Position numbers and translations under genes: made by a program
In this document: one piece after another, positions 25,202-34,856 of the stretch
Numbering within the stretch: position 1 is the first letter of the stretch
How the letters are laid out: each line of letters opens with the position of its first letter
Origin: Shewanella aquimarina
GTDB lineage: Bacteria; Pseudomonadota; Gammaproteobacteria; Enterobacterales; Shewanellaceae
Reading direction: 5' to 3'
Assembly (NCBI RefSeq): GCF_023349185.1
Contig: NZ_JAKIKY010000011.1
Coordinates: 62,001 to 126,000, forward strand
Length of the DNA: 64,000 nucleotides
The notes under the pieces: model-generated
Seen by the model: only the letters and a program-made list of their open reading frames with translations
Databases searched by the model: none
What the model was told of the DNA's origin: nothing

Positions 25202-26058
25202 GGGTTTACCATCCAATTATCCATTTGCCACACCCAATCGACTCCTTGGGGTTGGAACATATTTTTACCTAACTCGAGCCAGCTGCCGGGGAAATGGAAA
25301 TCGCTTCCCAGGGAGGCGTATAGTTCGTTAAGCCGACTCAAGGCAATTAAATTGTTACGATCGTCCAGGGTCTGCTGACCCAACACCACTTCCATGGCAT
25401 CGCCACCAGCGGCCTTAAACTCACGCACCAGGCGCTTTAGCCACTTGGCCGACAGCTTGTAACCGCTGGGATGCGCCAATACGGCAACGCCGCCCGCCTC
25501 ATGAATGATCGCGATAGCGGTTTCCATATCGGACCAATTGTTGGGCACATAGCCAGTCTTGCCCCGCGCCAGATACTTCTTGAATACCGCGGCCGCATTG
25601 GGGGCATAGCCGTTATCGGCTAACCAGCGGGCATAATGGCCGCGACTCAGGGCGGCGCCTTCGGCTAACGCCTTGGCGCCCTCATAGGCACCGCTGATCC
25701 CGGCCTTCTCAAGACGCACACCAATCTCCATCGCCCGCGCCTCACGCAAGGCTCGCTGCTCGGTCAAGAAGGCATCCAGCCCCTGATGTTCGGGGTCGAT
25801 ATTGAGCGCAACGATATGAATATCGAAGTTATTCCAACGAGTGGAGATTTCGCAGCCGTTAATCAGGGTCAAAGGCTCGGCTTGACCCTCGTTGAAGCTA
25901 TGGGCTTCCTTGAGGCCGGCTAAGGTATCGTGATCGGTAATGGCCAACATCTGCACCCCATTATCCAGGGCTCTGGCCACTAATTCAGACGGGGTTAACT
26001 GGCCGTCGGATGCCGTGGTGTGGCTGTGAAGATCGATTAAACGCGTTTCATCTGTCAT
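25198..26058 (-). CDS. rnm: PHP-domain 5'-3' exoribonuclease Rnm (TrpH/YciV)
   Basis: This PHP-family phosphoesterase of 286 residues is the counterpart of E. coli YciV/RNase AM, which removes 5' nucleotides from RNA (including 5S, 16S and 23S rRNA precursors) and acts on 3',5'-bisphosphates. Metal-ligand motifs are visible: DLHSHTTASDGQLTP at residues 9-23, ITDHDTLAG, NGCEIST, AHPSGYKL and SDFHFPG near the C terminus. It is transcribed divergently from the trp operon and followed by yciO, the E. coli arrangement (trp - yciV - yciO - rluB). Confidence 0.94.
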   Translation of the reverse strand: MTDETRLIDLHSHTTASDGQLTPSELVARALDNGVQMLAITDHDTLAGLKEAHSFNEGQAEPLTLINGCEISTRWNNFDIHIVALNIDPEHQGLDAFLTEQRALREARAMEIGVRLEKAGISGAYEGAKALAEGAALSRGHYARWLADNGYAPNAAAVFKKYLARGKTGYVPNNWSDMETAIAIIHEAGGVAVLAHPSGYKLSAKWLKRLVREFKAAGGDAMEVVLGQQTLDDRNNLIALSRLNELYASLGSDFHFPGSWLELGKNMFQPQGVDWVWQMDNWMVNP

Positions 26059-26203
26059 CCCTTTATTCTACTCGACTTTGTTATTAGAAACATCTAATTG
26101 GATGAAATTGGACGAAATTGCATGGGAATCGTTAAATCTTATCGGCATTTGATGCAGATTGTGATCTCAAGATGATAAATACGCCAAATAGAAAAATATT
26201 CAA

Positions 26204-26236
26204 TTGACAAGGCCACAGAGGGGATGCTTTTATATA
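26204..26236 (+). promoter_or_regulatory. Probable trp operon promoter
   Basis: A perfect -35 TTGACA (26204-26209) is followed by an AT-rich block TTTTATATA (26228-26236) that could hold the -10 element at 18-21 bases spacing. The leader peptide starts about 40 bases further on. Confidence 0.55.
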
Positions 26237-26278
26237 GCCATCAAAAAGATTTTACTTTCACATGAGTTAAGTACTGAA

Positions 26279-26332
26279 ATGACGATACAGCAATTCAACA
26301 ACATCAACTGGTGGTGGCACTTCCCAACTTAG
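26279..26332 (+). CDS. trpL: trp operon leader peptide
   Basis: This is a 17-codon reading frame, MTIQQFNNINWWWHFPT, with three consecutive TGG codons. It stands between the trp promoter and trpE and precedes a strong terminator by about 50 bases. It is the sensing element of transcription attenuation: when charged tRNA-Trp is scarce the ribosome stalls at the Trp codons and the terminator hairpin does not form. Too short for ordinary gene finding, it is supported by position, Trp run and attenuator. Confidence 0.92.
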   Translation: MTIQQFNNINWWWHFPT

Positions 26333-26382
26333 CGGGTGGTGTGAATTTCTGTGCTCATGTAAAAGAGACAAGATTTAAACAA

Positions 26383-26410
26383 AAAGCCCGCATTCGATGC
26401 GGGCTTTTTG
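26383..26410 (+). terminator. trp attenuator terminator
   Basis: The stem AAGCCCGCAT-TCG-ATGCGGGCTT is followed by five Ts, about 50 bases after the leader peptide stop and 95 bases before trpE. It is the terminator arm of the attenuator. Confidence 0.9.
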
Positions 26411-26503
26411 CATTTAATCGCCTAATTTTATTAATAGATTTATACACGACTAACCCAAACAAACAATCGAGTTAGTCCACTACCGGCAAGTAGGAGCGCA
26501 AAT

Positions 26504-28072
26504 ATGGGGCAAGAGTTTCTGGCCAGCGTCAACACCATAAAGGAGCGGATCACCTATCATGACGATCCTCTCCAGCTGTATCAGCACCTGACGCAAGATG
26601 CGGCACACACCATGTTGCTGGAATCGGCTGAGATAGACAGTAAGGATCACCTCAAAAGCATCATCATGACCCACGCAGCCCTGGCCATACGTTGTGAAGG
26701 TTATCAGCTCAGCTTCACCGCGCTGAGCGACAATGGTCAGGCGCTACTCGGCCCCATTGCCTGCTTCTTCGGCAGCGACGAGCATCAACTCGAAGGCAAG
26801 ACCTTAACCCTTACCCTGCAAAAGGATGCGGGCCTACTGGATGAAGATGCCAGATTAAAGTCGACCTCGCCCCTAGATGGCCTGCGCAGCCTGATAAAAC
26901 ATATCGACATGGGCGATGATGCCCAGTTTGAGAGCCTGTTTCTCGGCGGCGTGCTGGCGTTCGATCTTATCGACACGGTAGAGCCGCTGCCCAAGGTGAG
27001 CCAAAGCGCCAATACCTGCCCCGACTATCTCTTCTATCTGGCGGAAACCCTTATTCTGGTGGATCACCAAACCCGCAGCGCCGACATCATCAGCCATGAT
27101 TTTACCCAGCAGACCGATGTTAAGACATCATCAGTCGCGGCGACACTGGCCGAGCGGCGCGCCCAGCTCAGCCAAGCCTGCGGCTCGCTACCTGAGGTAG
27201 CGCCACTATCTCCTGTCGATTGCGAAGCCGAGGTCAATGTTTCCGATGATGAGTTTAAGAGCATAGTGACAGATCTTAAGTCCCACATCGTCGCCGGCGA
27301 TATCTTTCAGGTGGTGCCATCGCGCAGCTTCAGCCTTCCCTGCCCGAGCTCACTGGGCGCCTACCGCGCCCTCAGAGAAACCAATCCCAGTCCCTACATG
27401 TTCTACTTCAGAGGCGATGACTTTACCCTGTTTGGCGCCTCGCCAGAGAGCGCCCTCAAATATGAGGCCAGCACCAATCAGGTGGAGATCTACCCCATCG
27501 CCGGCACCCGCAAACGCGGCAAGACGGCGAGCGGCGACATCGACTTCGATCTCGACAGCCGCATCGAGCTGGAACTGCGCCTGGATAAGAAAGAGCTGTC
27601 TGAACACCTGATGTTGGTGGACTTGGCCCGCAACGATGTGGCCCGCATCAGCCAGAGCGGCACCCGCAAGGTGGCCGAGCTGCTGAAAGTGGATCGCTAC
27701 TCCCACGTGATGCACCTGGTCAGCCGGGTCACCGGCCAGCTTAGAAGCGACCTCGATGCCCTGCACGCCTATCAGGCCTGCATGAACATGGGCACCCTAA
27801 CCGGCGCCCCTAAGGTTAGCGCGGCACAGCTTATTCGCGGCGCCGAAAAGACCCGCCGTGGCAGCTATGGCGGAGCCGTGGGCTACCTCAATGGCCTTGG
27901 CGACATGGACACCTGCATAGTGATCCGCTCCGCCTTCGTAAAAGAGGGCACGGCCCATATTCAAGCCGGCGCAGGCGTGGTGTATGACTCAGATCCCCAG
28001 GCCGAAGCCGACGAGACCCGTCAGAAGGCCCAGGCGGTCATATCAGCCATCAAGATGGGAGGCGGACAATGA
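26504..28072 (+). CDS. trpE: Anthranilate synthase component I
   Basis: TrpE makes anthranilate from chorismate with ammonia supplied by TrpG. The 522 residues have the N-terminal feedback region with the LLESAEIDSK segment where tryptophan binds. The chorismate-binding domain follows (about 240-515) with VSDDEFKSIVTDLKSHIVAGDIFQVVPS, NPSPYMFYF, IAGTRKRGKT, DLARNDVARIS, GTLTGAPKVSA and the C-terminal IQAGAGVVYDSDP. It is the first gene after the attenuator. Its stop overlaps the trpG start (ATGA), a coupling that keeps the two subunits equimolar. Confidence 0.97.
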   Translation: MGQEFLASVNTIKERITYHDDPLQLYQHLTQDAAHTMLLESAEIDSKDHLKSIIMTHAALAIRCEGYQLSFTALSDNGQALLGPIACFFGSDEHQLEGKTLTLTLQKDAGLLDEDARLKSTSPLDGLRSLIKHIDMGDDAQFESLFLGGVLAFDLIDTVEPLPKVSQSANTCPDYLFYLAETLILVDHQTRSADIISHDFTQQTDVKTSSVAATLAERRAQLSQACGSLPEVAPLSPVDCEAEVNVSDDEFKSIVTDLKSHIVAGDIFQVVPSRSFSLPCPSSLGAYRALRETNPSPYMFYFRGDDFTLFGASPESALKYEASTNQVEIYPIAGTRKRGKTASGDIDFDLDSRIELELRLDKKELSEHLMLVDLARNDVARISQSGTRKVAELLKVDRYSHVMHLVSRVTGQLRSDLDALHAYQACMNMGTLTGAPKVSAAQLIRGAEKTRRGSYGGAVGYLNGLGDMDTCIVIRSAFVKEGTAHIQAGAGVVYDSDPQAEADETRQKAQAVISAIKMGGGQ

Positions 28073-28677
28073 AGCTCTACCTACTGGATAATTTCGACTC
28101 TTTTACCTACAACCTGGTGGATCAGTTCCGCAGCCTGGGCTTCGAGGTGGTGATCTACCGCAACGACTTAGATGCCCAGTTTATTGCAGACAAGCTACTG
28201 CAAGAGCAAGGCAAGGCAGCGCTGGTATTATCCCCCGGCCCGGGAGCCCCCCATGAGGCGGGCTGCCTGATGGCACTCATCGGTTTGTTAGCTGGCAAGG
28301 TGCCCATGCTGGGGATCTGTTTAGGCCACCAGGCGATGATCGAACACTTCGGCGGTAAGGTGGAGCGCGCCAAGCAGGTGGTTCATGGCAAGGCTAGCCC
28401 AACCGAACATAACGGCCAGGGGATATTTGCCGGCCTACCCTCGCCGCTGCCGGTAGCCCGATACCACAGCCTGGTAGCGACACAGGTGCCCGACTGCCTC
28501 GAGGTGATCGCCACCACAGAGGAGATGCCCATGGCCATCTCCCACAAGAGCGTCAAGGCGGTAGGCTTTCAGTTCCATCCCGAGTCTATCTTGACCACAC
28601 TCGGCAGCCAGTTGCTGACCCAGACATTGACCTACCTGACCCAAGATGCCCAATTTAGCAGCGGCCAAGGAGTATAG
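28069..28677 (+). CDS. trpG: Anthranilate synthase component II (glutamine amidotransferase)
   Basis: TrpG releases ammonia from glutamine for TrpE. The 202 residues form a class I amidotransferase with the start LLDNFDSFTYNLVDQF, the oxyanion segment LSPGPGAPHEAG, the nucleophile cysteine in MLGICLGHQAMIE, and the His-Glu pair in GFQFHPESILT. It is a free-standing subunit rather than a TrpG-TrpD fusion as in E. coli. It overlaps trpE by four bases and ends two bases before trpD. Confidence 0.97.
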   Translation: MKLYLLDNFDSFTYNLVDQFRSLGFEVVIYRNDLDAQFIADKLLQEQGKAALVLSPGPGAPHEAGCLMALIGLLAGKVPMLGICLGHQAMIEHFGGKVERAKQVVHGKASPTEHNGQGIFAGLPSPLPVARYHSLVATQVPDCLEVIATTEEMPMAISHKSVKAVGFQFHPESILTTLGSQLLTQTLTYLTQDAQFSSGQGV

Positions 28678-28679
28678 TA

Positions 28680-29729
28680 ATGAGTGAACTACAGCCGATT
28701 TTCGACAGGCTTTATCAGGGGCAAACCATCAGTCGCGAGGAGACCAAGGCGCTGTTTAGCGAGATAGTCGAGGGCAAGATGGATCCCGTAGCCATGGCCG
28801 GCATGTTGGTCGCGATGAAGATGCGCGGCGAGACCATAGATGAGATCTCCGGCGCCGCCGACGCCCTGCTGCAAGCCGCCAAGGCCTTTCCCGCCCCCAG
28901 TGAGGCGACACGCACCCAGGGCATAGTGGATATCGTGGGTACGGGCGGTGACGGTCACAACACCATCAACATCTCGACCACCTCAGCCTTCGTGGCCGCC
29001 GCGGCGGGCGCTAAGGTGGCCAAGCACGGCAATCGCAGCGTATCGAGCAAGTCTGGCTCGTCTGATCTGCTGGCGCAGTTTGGTATCGATCTCACCATGG
29101 CGCCCGAGACCGCAAGAGACTGTCTCGACGACTTGGGGCTCTGTTTCCTGTTCGCGCCCCACTATCACGGCGGCGTGCGCCACGCGGTGCCTGTGCGTCA
29201 GGCACTAAAGACCCGCACCCTGTTTAACGTCTTAGGTCCATTGATCAATCCAGCTAGGCCCGACTACATGCTACTGGGGGTCTATGATCCTATGCTGGTG
29301 CGTCCTATCTGCGACGTGCTTAAGGCGCTGGACGTCAAACGCGCCATGGTGGTCCACGGCAGCGGCCTGGATGAGGTGGCGGTACACGGCGAGACCTTAG
29401 TCTGTGAGCTGAAACAGGGCGAAATCGTCGAATATTACCTCTCACCAGAGGCCCTGGGGCTAAGCCCCGCCGAGATAAGCGATCTCGCCGGCGCCGGCCC
29501 TGCAGAAAACGCCGAAATCACCCGCGCCATATTGCAAGGCCATGGCGAGTTAGCGCACACTGAGGCGGTAGCCGCCAATGCAGGCTGCGCCCTCTATGTG
29601 GCTGGCTGCTGTGACAGCCCACAGCAAGGCACGGCGCTGGCACTCGACACCCTCGCCAGCGGCAAGGCATACACCCTACTCGAGCAGCTTGCTAGCGCGA
29701 GCCAAAGTGACAACCTAGGAACAAACTGA
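28680..29729 (+). CDS. trpD: Anthranilate phosphoribosyltransferase
   Basis: TrpD transfers phosphoribose from PRPP to anthranilate. The 349 residues contain the PRPP-binding signature VGTGGDGHNTINIST, the KHGNRSVSSKSGSSDLLAQFG segment (only its first part needed for recognition), VRQALKTRTLFNVLGPLINP and VVHGSGLDEVA. It lacks the fused amidotransferase of enteric TrpD. It starts two bases after trpG, and its TGA overlaps the trpCF ATG by one base, so the operon is tightly packed. Confidence 0.97.
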   Translation: MSELQPIFDRLYQGQTISREETKALFSEIVEGKMDPVAMAGMLVAMKMRGETIDEISGAADALLQAAKAFPAPSEATRTQGIVDIVGTGGDGHNTINISTTSAFVAAAAGAKVAKHGNRSVSSKSGSSDLLAQFGIDLTMAPETARDCLDDLGLCFLFAPHYHGGVRHAVPVRQALKTRTLFNVLGPLINPARPDYMLLGVYDPMLVRPICDVLKALDVKRAMVVHGSGLDEVAVHGETLVCELKQGEIVEYYLSPEALGLSPAEISDLAGAGPAENAEITRAILQGHGELAHTEAVAANAGCALYVAGCCDSPQQGTALALDTLASGKAYTLLEQLASASQSDNLGTN

Positions 29730-31180
29730 TGCAAGCAAGTGTAAACAGTCAAACAGGCGGATCCAAGACAAGCAGCAATGTGCTGACCCGTATCGTCGAC
29801 ACTAAACCGGCCCATATTGCCGCCCTGAAACAGCGCTTCCCCGAGGCCTCGCTAGCACCTAAGGTGTCGAACCGCAGCCTGTATCAGGCCCTCAAGGCGC
29901 CCAACGCCGGCTTCATCTTCGAGTGCAAGAAGGCCAGCCCTTCAAAAGGGCTTATCAGACAAGACTTTAATGTTGAAGCCATTGCCGATGTCTACCTGCA
30001 TTACGCCGCCGCCATCTCGGTACTGACCGACGAGCAATTTTTTCAGGGCGACATGGATTACCTGCCAAAGGTGCGTGCACGGGTGACTCAGCCCATCTTA
30101 TGTAAAGATTTCTTCGTCGATCCCTACCAGGTAAAACTGGCGGCCCACCAAGGCGCCGATGCCATACTGCTGATGCTATCTGTGCTCGATGATGAGCGCT
30201 ATCAACAGCTCGCGAACCTGGCTGCCCAGTACCAACTGGATGTGCTGACAGAGGTCAGTAACGAGGAGGAGCTCAAGCGCGCCATCGCCCTGGACGCCGC
30301 CATCATAGGGATTAACAATCGCAACCTGAGGGATCTCACCACAGATCTGGCGACCACTGAGGCGCTCGCACCGCATATCCCGGCTGACCGCGTGGTTGTC
30401 AGCGAATCAGGCATCTACACTCAGCAGCAGGTGAGACGCCTGAGCCCGCTGGTCGATGGCTTCCTGGTGGGCAGCTCCTTGATGGCCGAGCCAGATCTGG
30501 ATCTCGCCTGTCGCACGCTCACCCTGGGTCACAACAAGGTCTGCGGCCTGACCCGCATCGAAGATATGCGCGCCGTTGCCGAAGCAGGCGCCATTTATGG
30601 CGGCCTGATCTTCGCCGAAAAATCACCCCGCTATGTCAGCCCAGAGCAGGCGCTAAGCCTGGTCGAGCAGCAGCGAAACACAGGTAAGGCGCTCAACTTC
30701 GTCGGCGTATTCGTAAACGAAACGCCGGGCACCATTGCCGAACTGGCCAAGCGCCTCAATCTCTTCGCCGTGCAGCTTCACGGCAAGGAGAGCGAATACG
30801 ATATCGATCAGCTCAGACTTAAGCTAAATGAACTTGATTGCCAGACCCAGATCTGGAAGGCGGTAGCCGTCAGCGTCGATAGCGACGATTGCCAGGCCCC
30901 CTCCACGCCAGCCAATGCCGATCGCCTGCTCTACGACAGCAAGACAAAGGCGACAGACGGCGTGCAGTTTGGCGGCACGGGCCATGCCTTTAACTGGCAG
31001 CAGCAACTGCCGAACAAGGCTGATGCCATGTTGGCCGGAGGGCTCAACGCAGGCAATGCCTTCGACGCCGCCCGGCAGGACTTCTTCGGCCTGGACTTTA
31101 ACTCGGGCCTCGAGTCGGCTCCCGGCATCAAGGATGCAGAGCTTATCAAGCAAGCCTTTACCGCCCTTAGAGAATATTAA
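29729..31180 (+). CDS. trpCF: Bifunctional indole-3-glycerol phosphate synthase / phosphoribosylanthranilate isomerase
   Basis: This is a fused enzyme of 483 residues. The N-terminal TIM barrel (about 20-275) is indole-3-glycerol phosphate synthase: FIFECKKASPSKGLIR, ILCKDFFVDPYQV, DVLTEVSNEEEL, IGINNRNLRDL and VVSESGIY. The C-terminal barrel (about 277-483) is phosphoribosylanthranilate isomerase: KVCGLTRIEDMRAV, FVGVFVNETPG, AVQLHGKE, DSKTKATDGVQFGGTGHAFNW and FGLDFNSGLES. The same fusion occurs in E. coli (TrpC). It overlaps trpD by one base. About 48 bases separate it from trpB. Confidence 0.97.
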   Translation: MQASVNSQTGGSKTSSNVLTRIVDTKPAHIAALKQRFPEASLAPKVSNRSLYQALKAPNAGFIFECKKASPSKGLIRQDFNVEAIADVYLHYAAAISVLTDEQFFQGDMDYLPKVRARVTQPILCKDFFVDPYQVKLAAHQGADAILLMLSVLDDERYQQLANLAAQYQLDVLTEVSNEEELKRAIALDAAIIGINNRNLRDLTTDLATTEALAPHIPADRVVVSESGIYTQQQVRRLSPLVDGFLVGSSLMAEPDLDLACRTLTLGHNKVCGLTRIEDMRAVAEAGAIYGGLIFAEKSPRYVSPEQALSLVEQQRNTGKALNFVGVFVNETPGTIAELAKRLNLFAVQLHGKESEYDIDQLRLKLNELDCQTQIWKAVAVSVDSDDCQAPSTPANADRLLYDSKTKATDGVQFGGTGHAFNWQQQLPNKADAMLAGGLNAGNAFDAARQDFFGLDFNSGLESAPGIKDAELIKQAFTALREY

Positions 31181-31228
31181 CGTTTTGCGGCGCACCTTAA
31201 CGGCGCCGCCCCATACAGAGAGAGCTTT

Positions 31229-32440
31229 ATGATGACTAAGCTGGACCCTTATTTCGGCGAATATGGCGGTATGTTTGTGCCGCAGATTTTGATGCCCGCC
31301 CTCAAGCAGCTCGAAGCCGCCTTCGTCGATGCGCAGAACGATCCGAGCTTTCAAGCCGAATTTACCGATCTGCTGAAAAACTATGCCGGCAGACCGACCG
31401 CCTTGACGCTAACCCGTAACCTCAGCCCTAATCCTCTGGTGAAGATCTACCTCAAGCGTGAAGATCTGCTCCATGGCGGCGCCCACAAGACCAACCAGGT
31501 ATTGGGTCAGGCCCTGCTGGCCAAGCGTATGGGTAAGAAAGAGATCATCGCCGAAACCGGCGCCGGACAGCACGGCGTCGCCACGGCCCTGGCCTGCGCG
31601 CTATTGGGGCTCAAGTGTAAGGTCTACATGGGCGCCAAAGATGTCGAACGTCAATCGCCCAACGTGTTCCGCATGCGCCTGATGGGCGCCGAGGTGATTC
31701 CGGTCACCTCAGGTTCTGCCACCTTGAAAGATGCCTGCAACGAGGCGATGCGCGACTGGTCTGCCAGCTACGACAAGGCTCACTACCTGCTAGGTACCGC
31801 CGCTGGCCCCCATCCCTTCCCCACCATAGTGCGCGAATTCCAGCGCATGATAGGCGAAGAGACCAAGGCGCAAATACTTGACCGTGAGGGTCGTCTGCCC
31901 GATGCGGTGATCGCCTGTGTCGGCGGCGGTTCAAACGCCATCGGCATGTTTGCCGACTTTATCGACGAGCCTTCGGTGAAATTAATCGGTGTCGAGCCCG
32001 CAGGACTCGGCATAGACACCCCTAAACATGGTGCACCACTCAAGCACGGCAAGACGGGGATCTTCTTCGGCATGAAGGCGCCGCTGATGCAAGATAAAGA
32101 GGGCCAAATTGAGGAGTCTTACTCCATCTCGGCAGGCTTAGACTTCCCGTCTGTGGGCCCACAGCACGCCCACCTGGCGGCGACCGGTCGCGCCACCTAT
32201 GAGTCGGCCACGGATGATGAGGCCTTAGCGTCCTTCCAGTTGCTGGCCCGTAGCGAGGGGATCATCCCGGCGCTTGAATCGGCCCATGCCCTGGCCTATG
32301 CCATCAAGCTGGCCGAGGCCGCCACCGAGGAGACCCTATTGGTGGTAAACCTCTCTGGACGAGGCGACAAGGATATCTTCACCGTCGCCGATATCTTAGA
32401 GAAACAACAAGCAAACAACGAGGAGAGCGGCAATGAGTAA
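31229..32440 (+). CDS. trpB: Tryptophan synthase beta chain
   Basis: TrpB is the PLP enzyme that joins indole and serine to tryptophan in the alpha2-beta2 complex. The 403 residues show [18 protein letters not shown], the PLP lysine in [27 protein letters not shown], the phosphate-binding [10 protein letters not shown], and [12 protein letters not shown] near the C terminus. Two ATGs stand in tandem (31229 and 31232); both follow AGAGAG. Its end overlaps trpA by eight bases, which favours co-translation of the two partner subunits. Confidence 0.98.
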   Translation: MMTKLDPYFGEYGGMFVPQILMPALKQLEAAFVDAQNDPSFQAEFTDLLKNYAGRPTALTLTRNLSPNPLVKIYLKREDLLHGGAHKTNQVLGQALLAKRMGKKEIIAETGAGQHGVATALACALLGLKCKVYMGAKDVERQSPNVFRMRLMGAEVIPVTSGSATLKDACNEAMRDWSASYDKAHYLLGTAAGPHPFPTIVREFQRMIGEETKAQILDREGRLPDAVIACVGGGSNAIGMFADFIDEPSVKLIGVEPAGLGIDTPKHGAPLKHGKTGIFFGMKAPLMQDKEGQIEESYSISAGLDFPSVGPQHAHLAATGRATYESATDDEALASFQLLARSEGIIPALESAHALAYAIKLAEAATEETLLVVNLSGRGDKDIFTVADILEKQQANNEESGNE

Positions 32441-33236
32441 CCGTTATCAGGCAGCATTTGCCGCACTTAACGCAAGTGGGCGCGGCGCCTTCGTGCCTTT
32501 CGTCACCATAGGCGATCCCAACAGAGAATTGTCGCTGAAGATCATCGAGACCTTAGTGGAAAACGGCGCCGATGCCTTGGAGCTTGGCTTTCCCTTCTCC
32601 GATCCTCTCGCCGACGGCCCGGTGATCCAGGGCGCAAACCTGCGCGCCTTAGCCGCGGGCACCACGCCGGGTGGCTGTTTCGAGATCATCGCTGCGGTGC
32701 GCGCCAAGTACCCTGATCTGCCCATCGGCCTGCTGCTGTATGCCAACCTGGTGTATGCTAACGGCGTCGAAGCCTTCTACGCCAAGGCCAAGGCCGCCGG
32801 CGTGGATTCTGTGCTGATCGCCGACGTGCCGGTTGAAGAGGCCGCCCCCTTTATCGCCGCCGCCAAAGCTCACAGCGTAGCGCCTATCTTTATCGCGCCG
32901 CCCAATGGCGATGCCGAGACGCTGCGCCAGGTGGCCGAGCAGGGCCAGGGCTACACCTACCTGCTATCACGCGCCGGCGTCACGGGCACAGATTCGAAGG
33001 CAGGCATGCCGCTGGATGACATCCTGGCCCAGCTTAAAGCCTTCGACGCGCCGCCGCCCCTACTGGGCTTTGGTATCGCAGAGCCTGCTCAGGTCAAGGC
33101 TGCTATAGCTTCGGGTGCGGCAGGCGCCATCTCGGGTTCTGCCGTGGTGAAGATCATCGAGGCCCATCAAGACGACGAGCAGGCCCTGCTCAGCGCCCTG
33201 GGCCAGTTTACCCGTGAGATGAAGGCGGCGACCTAA
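32433..33236 (+). CDS. trpA: Tryptophan synthase alpha chain
   Basis: TrpA cleaves indole-3-glycerol phosphate to indole, which is channelled to TrpB. The 267 residues hold both catalytic acids: E50 in [16 protein letters not shown] and D61 in the same segment. Further family segments are [57 protein letters not shown] and [12 protein letters not shown]. It is the last gene of the operon and is followed within 30 bases by a strong terminator. Confidence 0.98.
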   Translation: MSNRYQAAFAALNASGRGAFVPFVTIGDPNRELSLKIIETLVENGADALELGFPFSDPLADGPVIQGANLRALAAGTTPGGCFEIIAAVRAKYPDLPIGLLLYANLVYANGVEAFYAKAKAAGVDSVLIADVPVEEAAPFIAAAKAHSVAPIFIAPPNGDAETLRQVAEQGQGYTYLLSRAGVTGTDSKAGMPLDDILAQLKAFDAPPPLLGFGIAEPAQVKAAIASGAAGAISGSAVVKIIEAHQDDEQALLSALGQFTREMKAAT

Positions 33237-33262
33237 GCGCTAGCATCTTCATCTAATCTAAG

Positions 33263-33289
33263 ATCCCCGCACCAGCGGGGATTTTTTTT
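33263..33289 (+). terminator. trp operon terminator
   Basis: The stem ATCCCCGC-ACCA-GCGGGGAT is followed by a T-run of eight, 27 bases after the trpA stop. Confidence 0.92.
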
Positions 33290-33449
33290 ATCCGCTACTC
33301 CCAGGTACTGATCCATTAGTCGCCGGGCGCCGTATCTCCTCAGGCAAACCCCAAGGGAGCTGGCGCTTGAAACGCTCGCTAATGTCAACCCTGACAGGAG
33401 TGACAGGCAGCTACTGGCTATACTTATAGCTATTAAGCTAGCGACTTTT

Positions 33450-33494
33450 TTAACAACAGCCTTCTTAACAGCAGCCTTCTTAACGACAGATTTC
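33450..33494. repeat. Three tandem 15-base repeats
   Basis: Three 15-base units of the type TTAACARCAGCCTTC lie at 33450-33464, 33465-33479 and 33480-33494, the last one diverged, in the gap between trpA and the HAD gene. On the opposite strand they read as a short Val/Lys/Ala run in an open frame with no protein likeness. Confidence 0.7.
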
Positions 33495-33520
33495 ACCTTC
33501 AATCTAGATAAGGACACGCC

Positions 33521-34126
33521 ATGCAGAGCTTTAATAACTTGTTTAAGGGAGTGATCTTCGACCTCGACGGCACCTTAGTAAGCAGCTCCCTCGACTTTAA
33601 GGCCCTCAAGCAGGCGGTCGGCTGCCCGTTAGACCAGGATATTCTCGCCTTCGTGCAGCAGCTGCCAACAGAGCGTGCGAAGAAGGCCCATAGCATCATC
33701 ACCCAGGCCGAGCACCTGGACGCTATGAGCGCCAAAGCGATGAGTGGCGCCTTAGCTCTGCTGGACTTTCTGCTGCTGCAACAGATCCCCACGGCAATCG
33801 TCACTCGCAACAGCCGCCAGGCGGCCGAATTAAAGATAGAGCGCTGCGCCCTGCCGATCGATCTCATTCTCAGCCGCGACGATGGCCCGGCCAAGCCCGA
33901 TCCCTGCTGTCTGCTAGCGCTAGCAAAGTTGTGGCAGCAGCCACCATCGCAGATAGCCTATGTAGGTGACCATCACTATGATATCCAGGCCGCCAAACGA
34001 GCGGGCATGCCATCTGTGCTGCTCAGCGAGCAGAGAGCCTACGGCGAGCAGCATGGCGCCAGCTACATCTTCAGGGATCTCATGGCGCTGCACAGGGCCT
34101 TGCCCTCCATCTCTCTGTGCGCCTGA
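33521..34126 (+). CDS. HAD-superfamily phosphatase (phosphoglycolate phosphatase-like)
   Basis: This HAD hydrolase of 201 residues has motif I FDLDGTLV (nucleophile D14, acid D16), motif II IVTRNS, motif III lysine in DGPAKPDP and motif IV VGDHHYDIQAAK. The all-helical cap between residues about 20 and 85 is the small C1 type seen in phosphoglycolate and beta-phosphoglucomutase relatives. The substrate cannot be fixed from sequence. AAGGA precedes the ATG. A CIA30-like gene follows 24 bases later, so the two may be co-transcribed. Confidence 0.88.
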   Translation: MQSFNNLFKGVIFDLDGTLVSSSLDFKALKQAVGCPLDQDILAFVQQLPTERAKKAHSIITQAEHLDAMSAKAMSGALALLDFLLLQQIPTAIVTRNSRQAAELKIERCALPIDLILSRDDGPAKPDPCCLLALAKLWQQPPSQIAYVGDHHYDIQAAKRAGMPSVLLSEQRAYGEQHGASYIFRDLMALHRALPSISLCA

Positions 34127-34150
34127 GCTTGCAAATAATAAGCAGCGCAC

Positions 34151-34750
34151 ATGAAGATGCTACTTGGCTTGACCTTACTAGGCCCTTACCTTCTCACTGT
34201 CCAAGGAGTCGATACTAAGATGGAAACATTAGCCTTACTGACTCACCCAGGTCACTGGCAAATCGTCAACGATGGGGTAATGGGAGGCCGCTCCCAGAGT
34301 GAGCTGAGTGAGTTCCTCAACGCCAATCAGCAATATCGACTGCGCTTTAGCGGCAATGTCTCCCTCGAGAACAACGGCGGCTTCGCCTCAGTGTCGCGCA
34401 CCCTAAGCCAGGAAGAGCAGCAGATTTTGCAACAGGCTCATCCAGGCGGCATTCGCCTCACCACCTTAGGCGATGGCAAGCACTACCAGCTCAGACTCAA
34501 AGTGCTTAAACAGGGCGAGCTGGTCAACTACAAGGCAAACTTCGATACCCAGGCGGGCAGACTCGAGCAGTGGACCTTTGCCCCAGGGGAGTTTATCGAG
34601 ACCTTTCGCGGCGCGGATTATCCAACGCGCCCCTACCCAGACCTGACGCAACTGGTCGCCGTTGGTCTATTGATTGGCAATGGTCAGGCGGGAGATTTTG
34701 AGCTGCAACTCGCCGAGCTGGCCATTCAATACACACCGGCCTCTCAATGA
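34151..34750 (+). CDS. CIA30-family protein (NADH:ubiquinone oxidoreductase assembly-factor-like)
   Basis: This 199-residue protein has a hydrophobic N terminus (LLGLTLLGPYLLTVQG) that may be a signal or anchor. It then carries the CIA30 galactose-binding-like fold: WQIVNDGVMGGRSQS, LRFSGNVSLENNGGFASV and GIRLTTLGDGKHYQLRLK. In mitochondria CIA30 (NDUFAF1) assists complex I assembly; bacterial members are poorly characterised and often unrelated to complex I. No nuo genes are near. The preceding gene is a HAD phosphatase 24 bases upstream. The family call is firm; the role is not. Confidence 0.85.
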   Translation: MKMLLGLTLLGPYLLTVQGVDTKMETLALLTHPGHWQIVNDGVMGGRSQSELSEFLNANQQYRLRFSGNVSLENNGGFASVSRTLSQEEQQILQQAHPGGIRLTTLGDGKHYQLRLKVLKQGELVNYKANFDTQAGRLEQWTFAPGEFIETFRGADYPTRPYPDLTQLVAVGLLIGNGQAGDFELQLAELAIQYTPASQ

Positions 34751-34856
34751 TCCAGGAAAGCCCAATTAACTCAGGCCGTTAAAGGGCTAGGGGTTAAATG
34801 AGCTAAGGGCTAAAAAAGCTAAGGCGTTAATAAGCTAGCGCTTGACCAAAAAATCG

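Noticed and set aside
26262..26280. Possible TrpR operator (GAGTTAAGTACT) near the trp leader start
   Set aside because: Only the GTTAA core and a few flanking bases agree with the TrpR consensus; the match is no better than chance in an AT-rich stretch.
33233..33517. Minus-strand open frame of 94 codons after trpA
   Set aside because: It runs through the trp terminator and the 15-base tandem repeats, has no ribosome binding site and its Val/Lys/Ala run is produced by the repeats.
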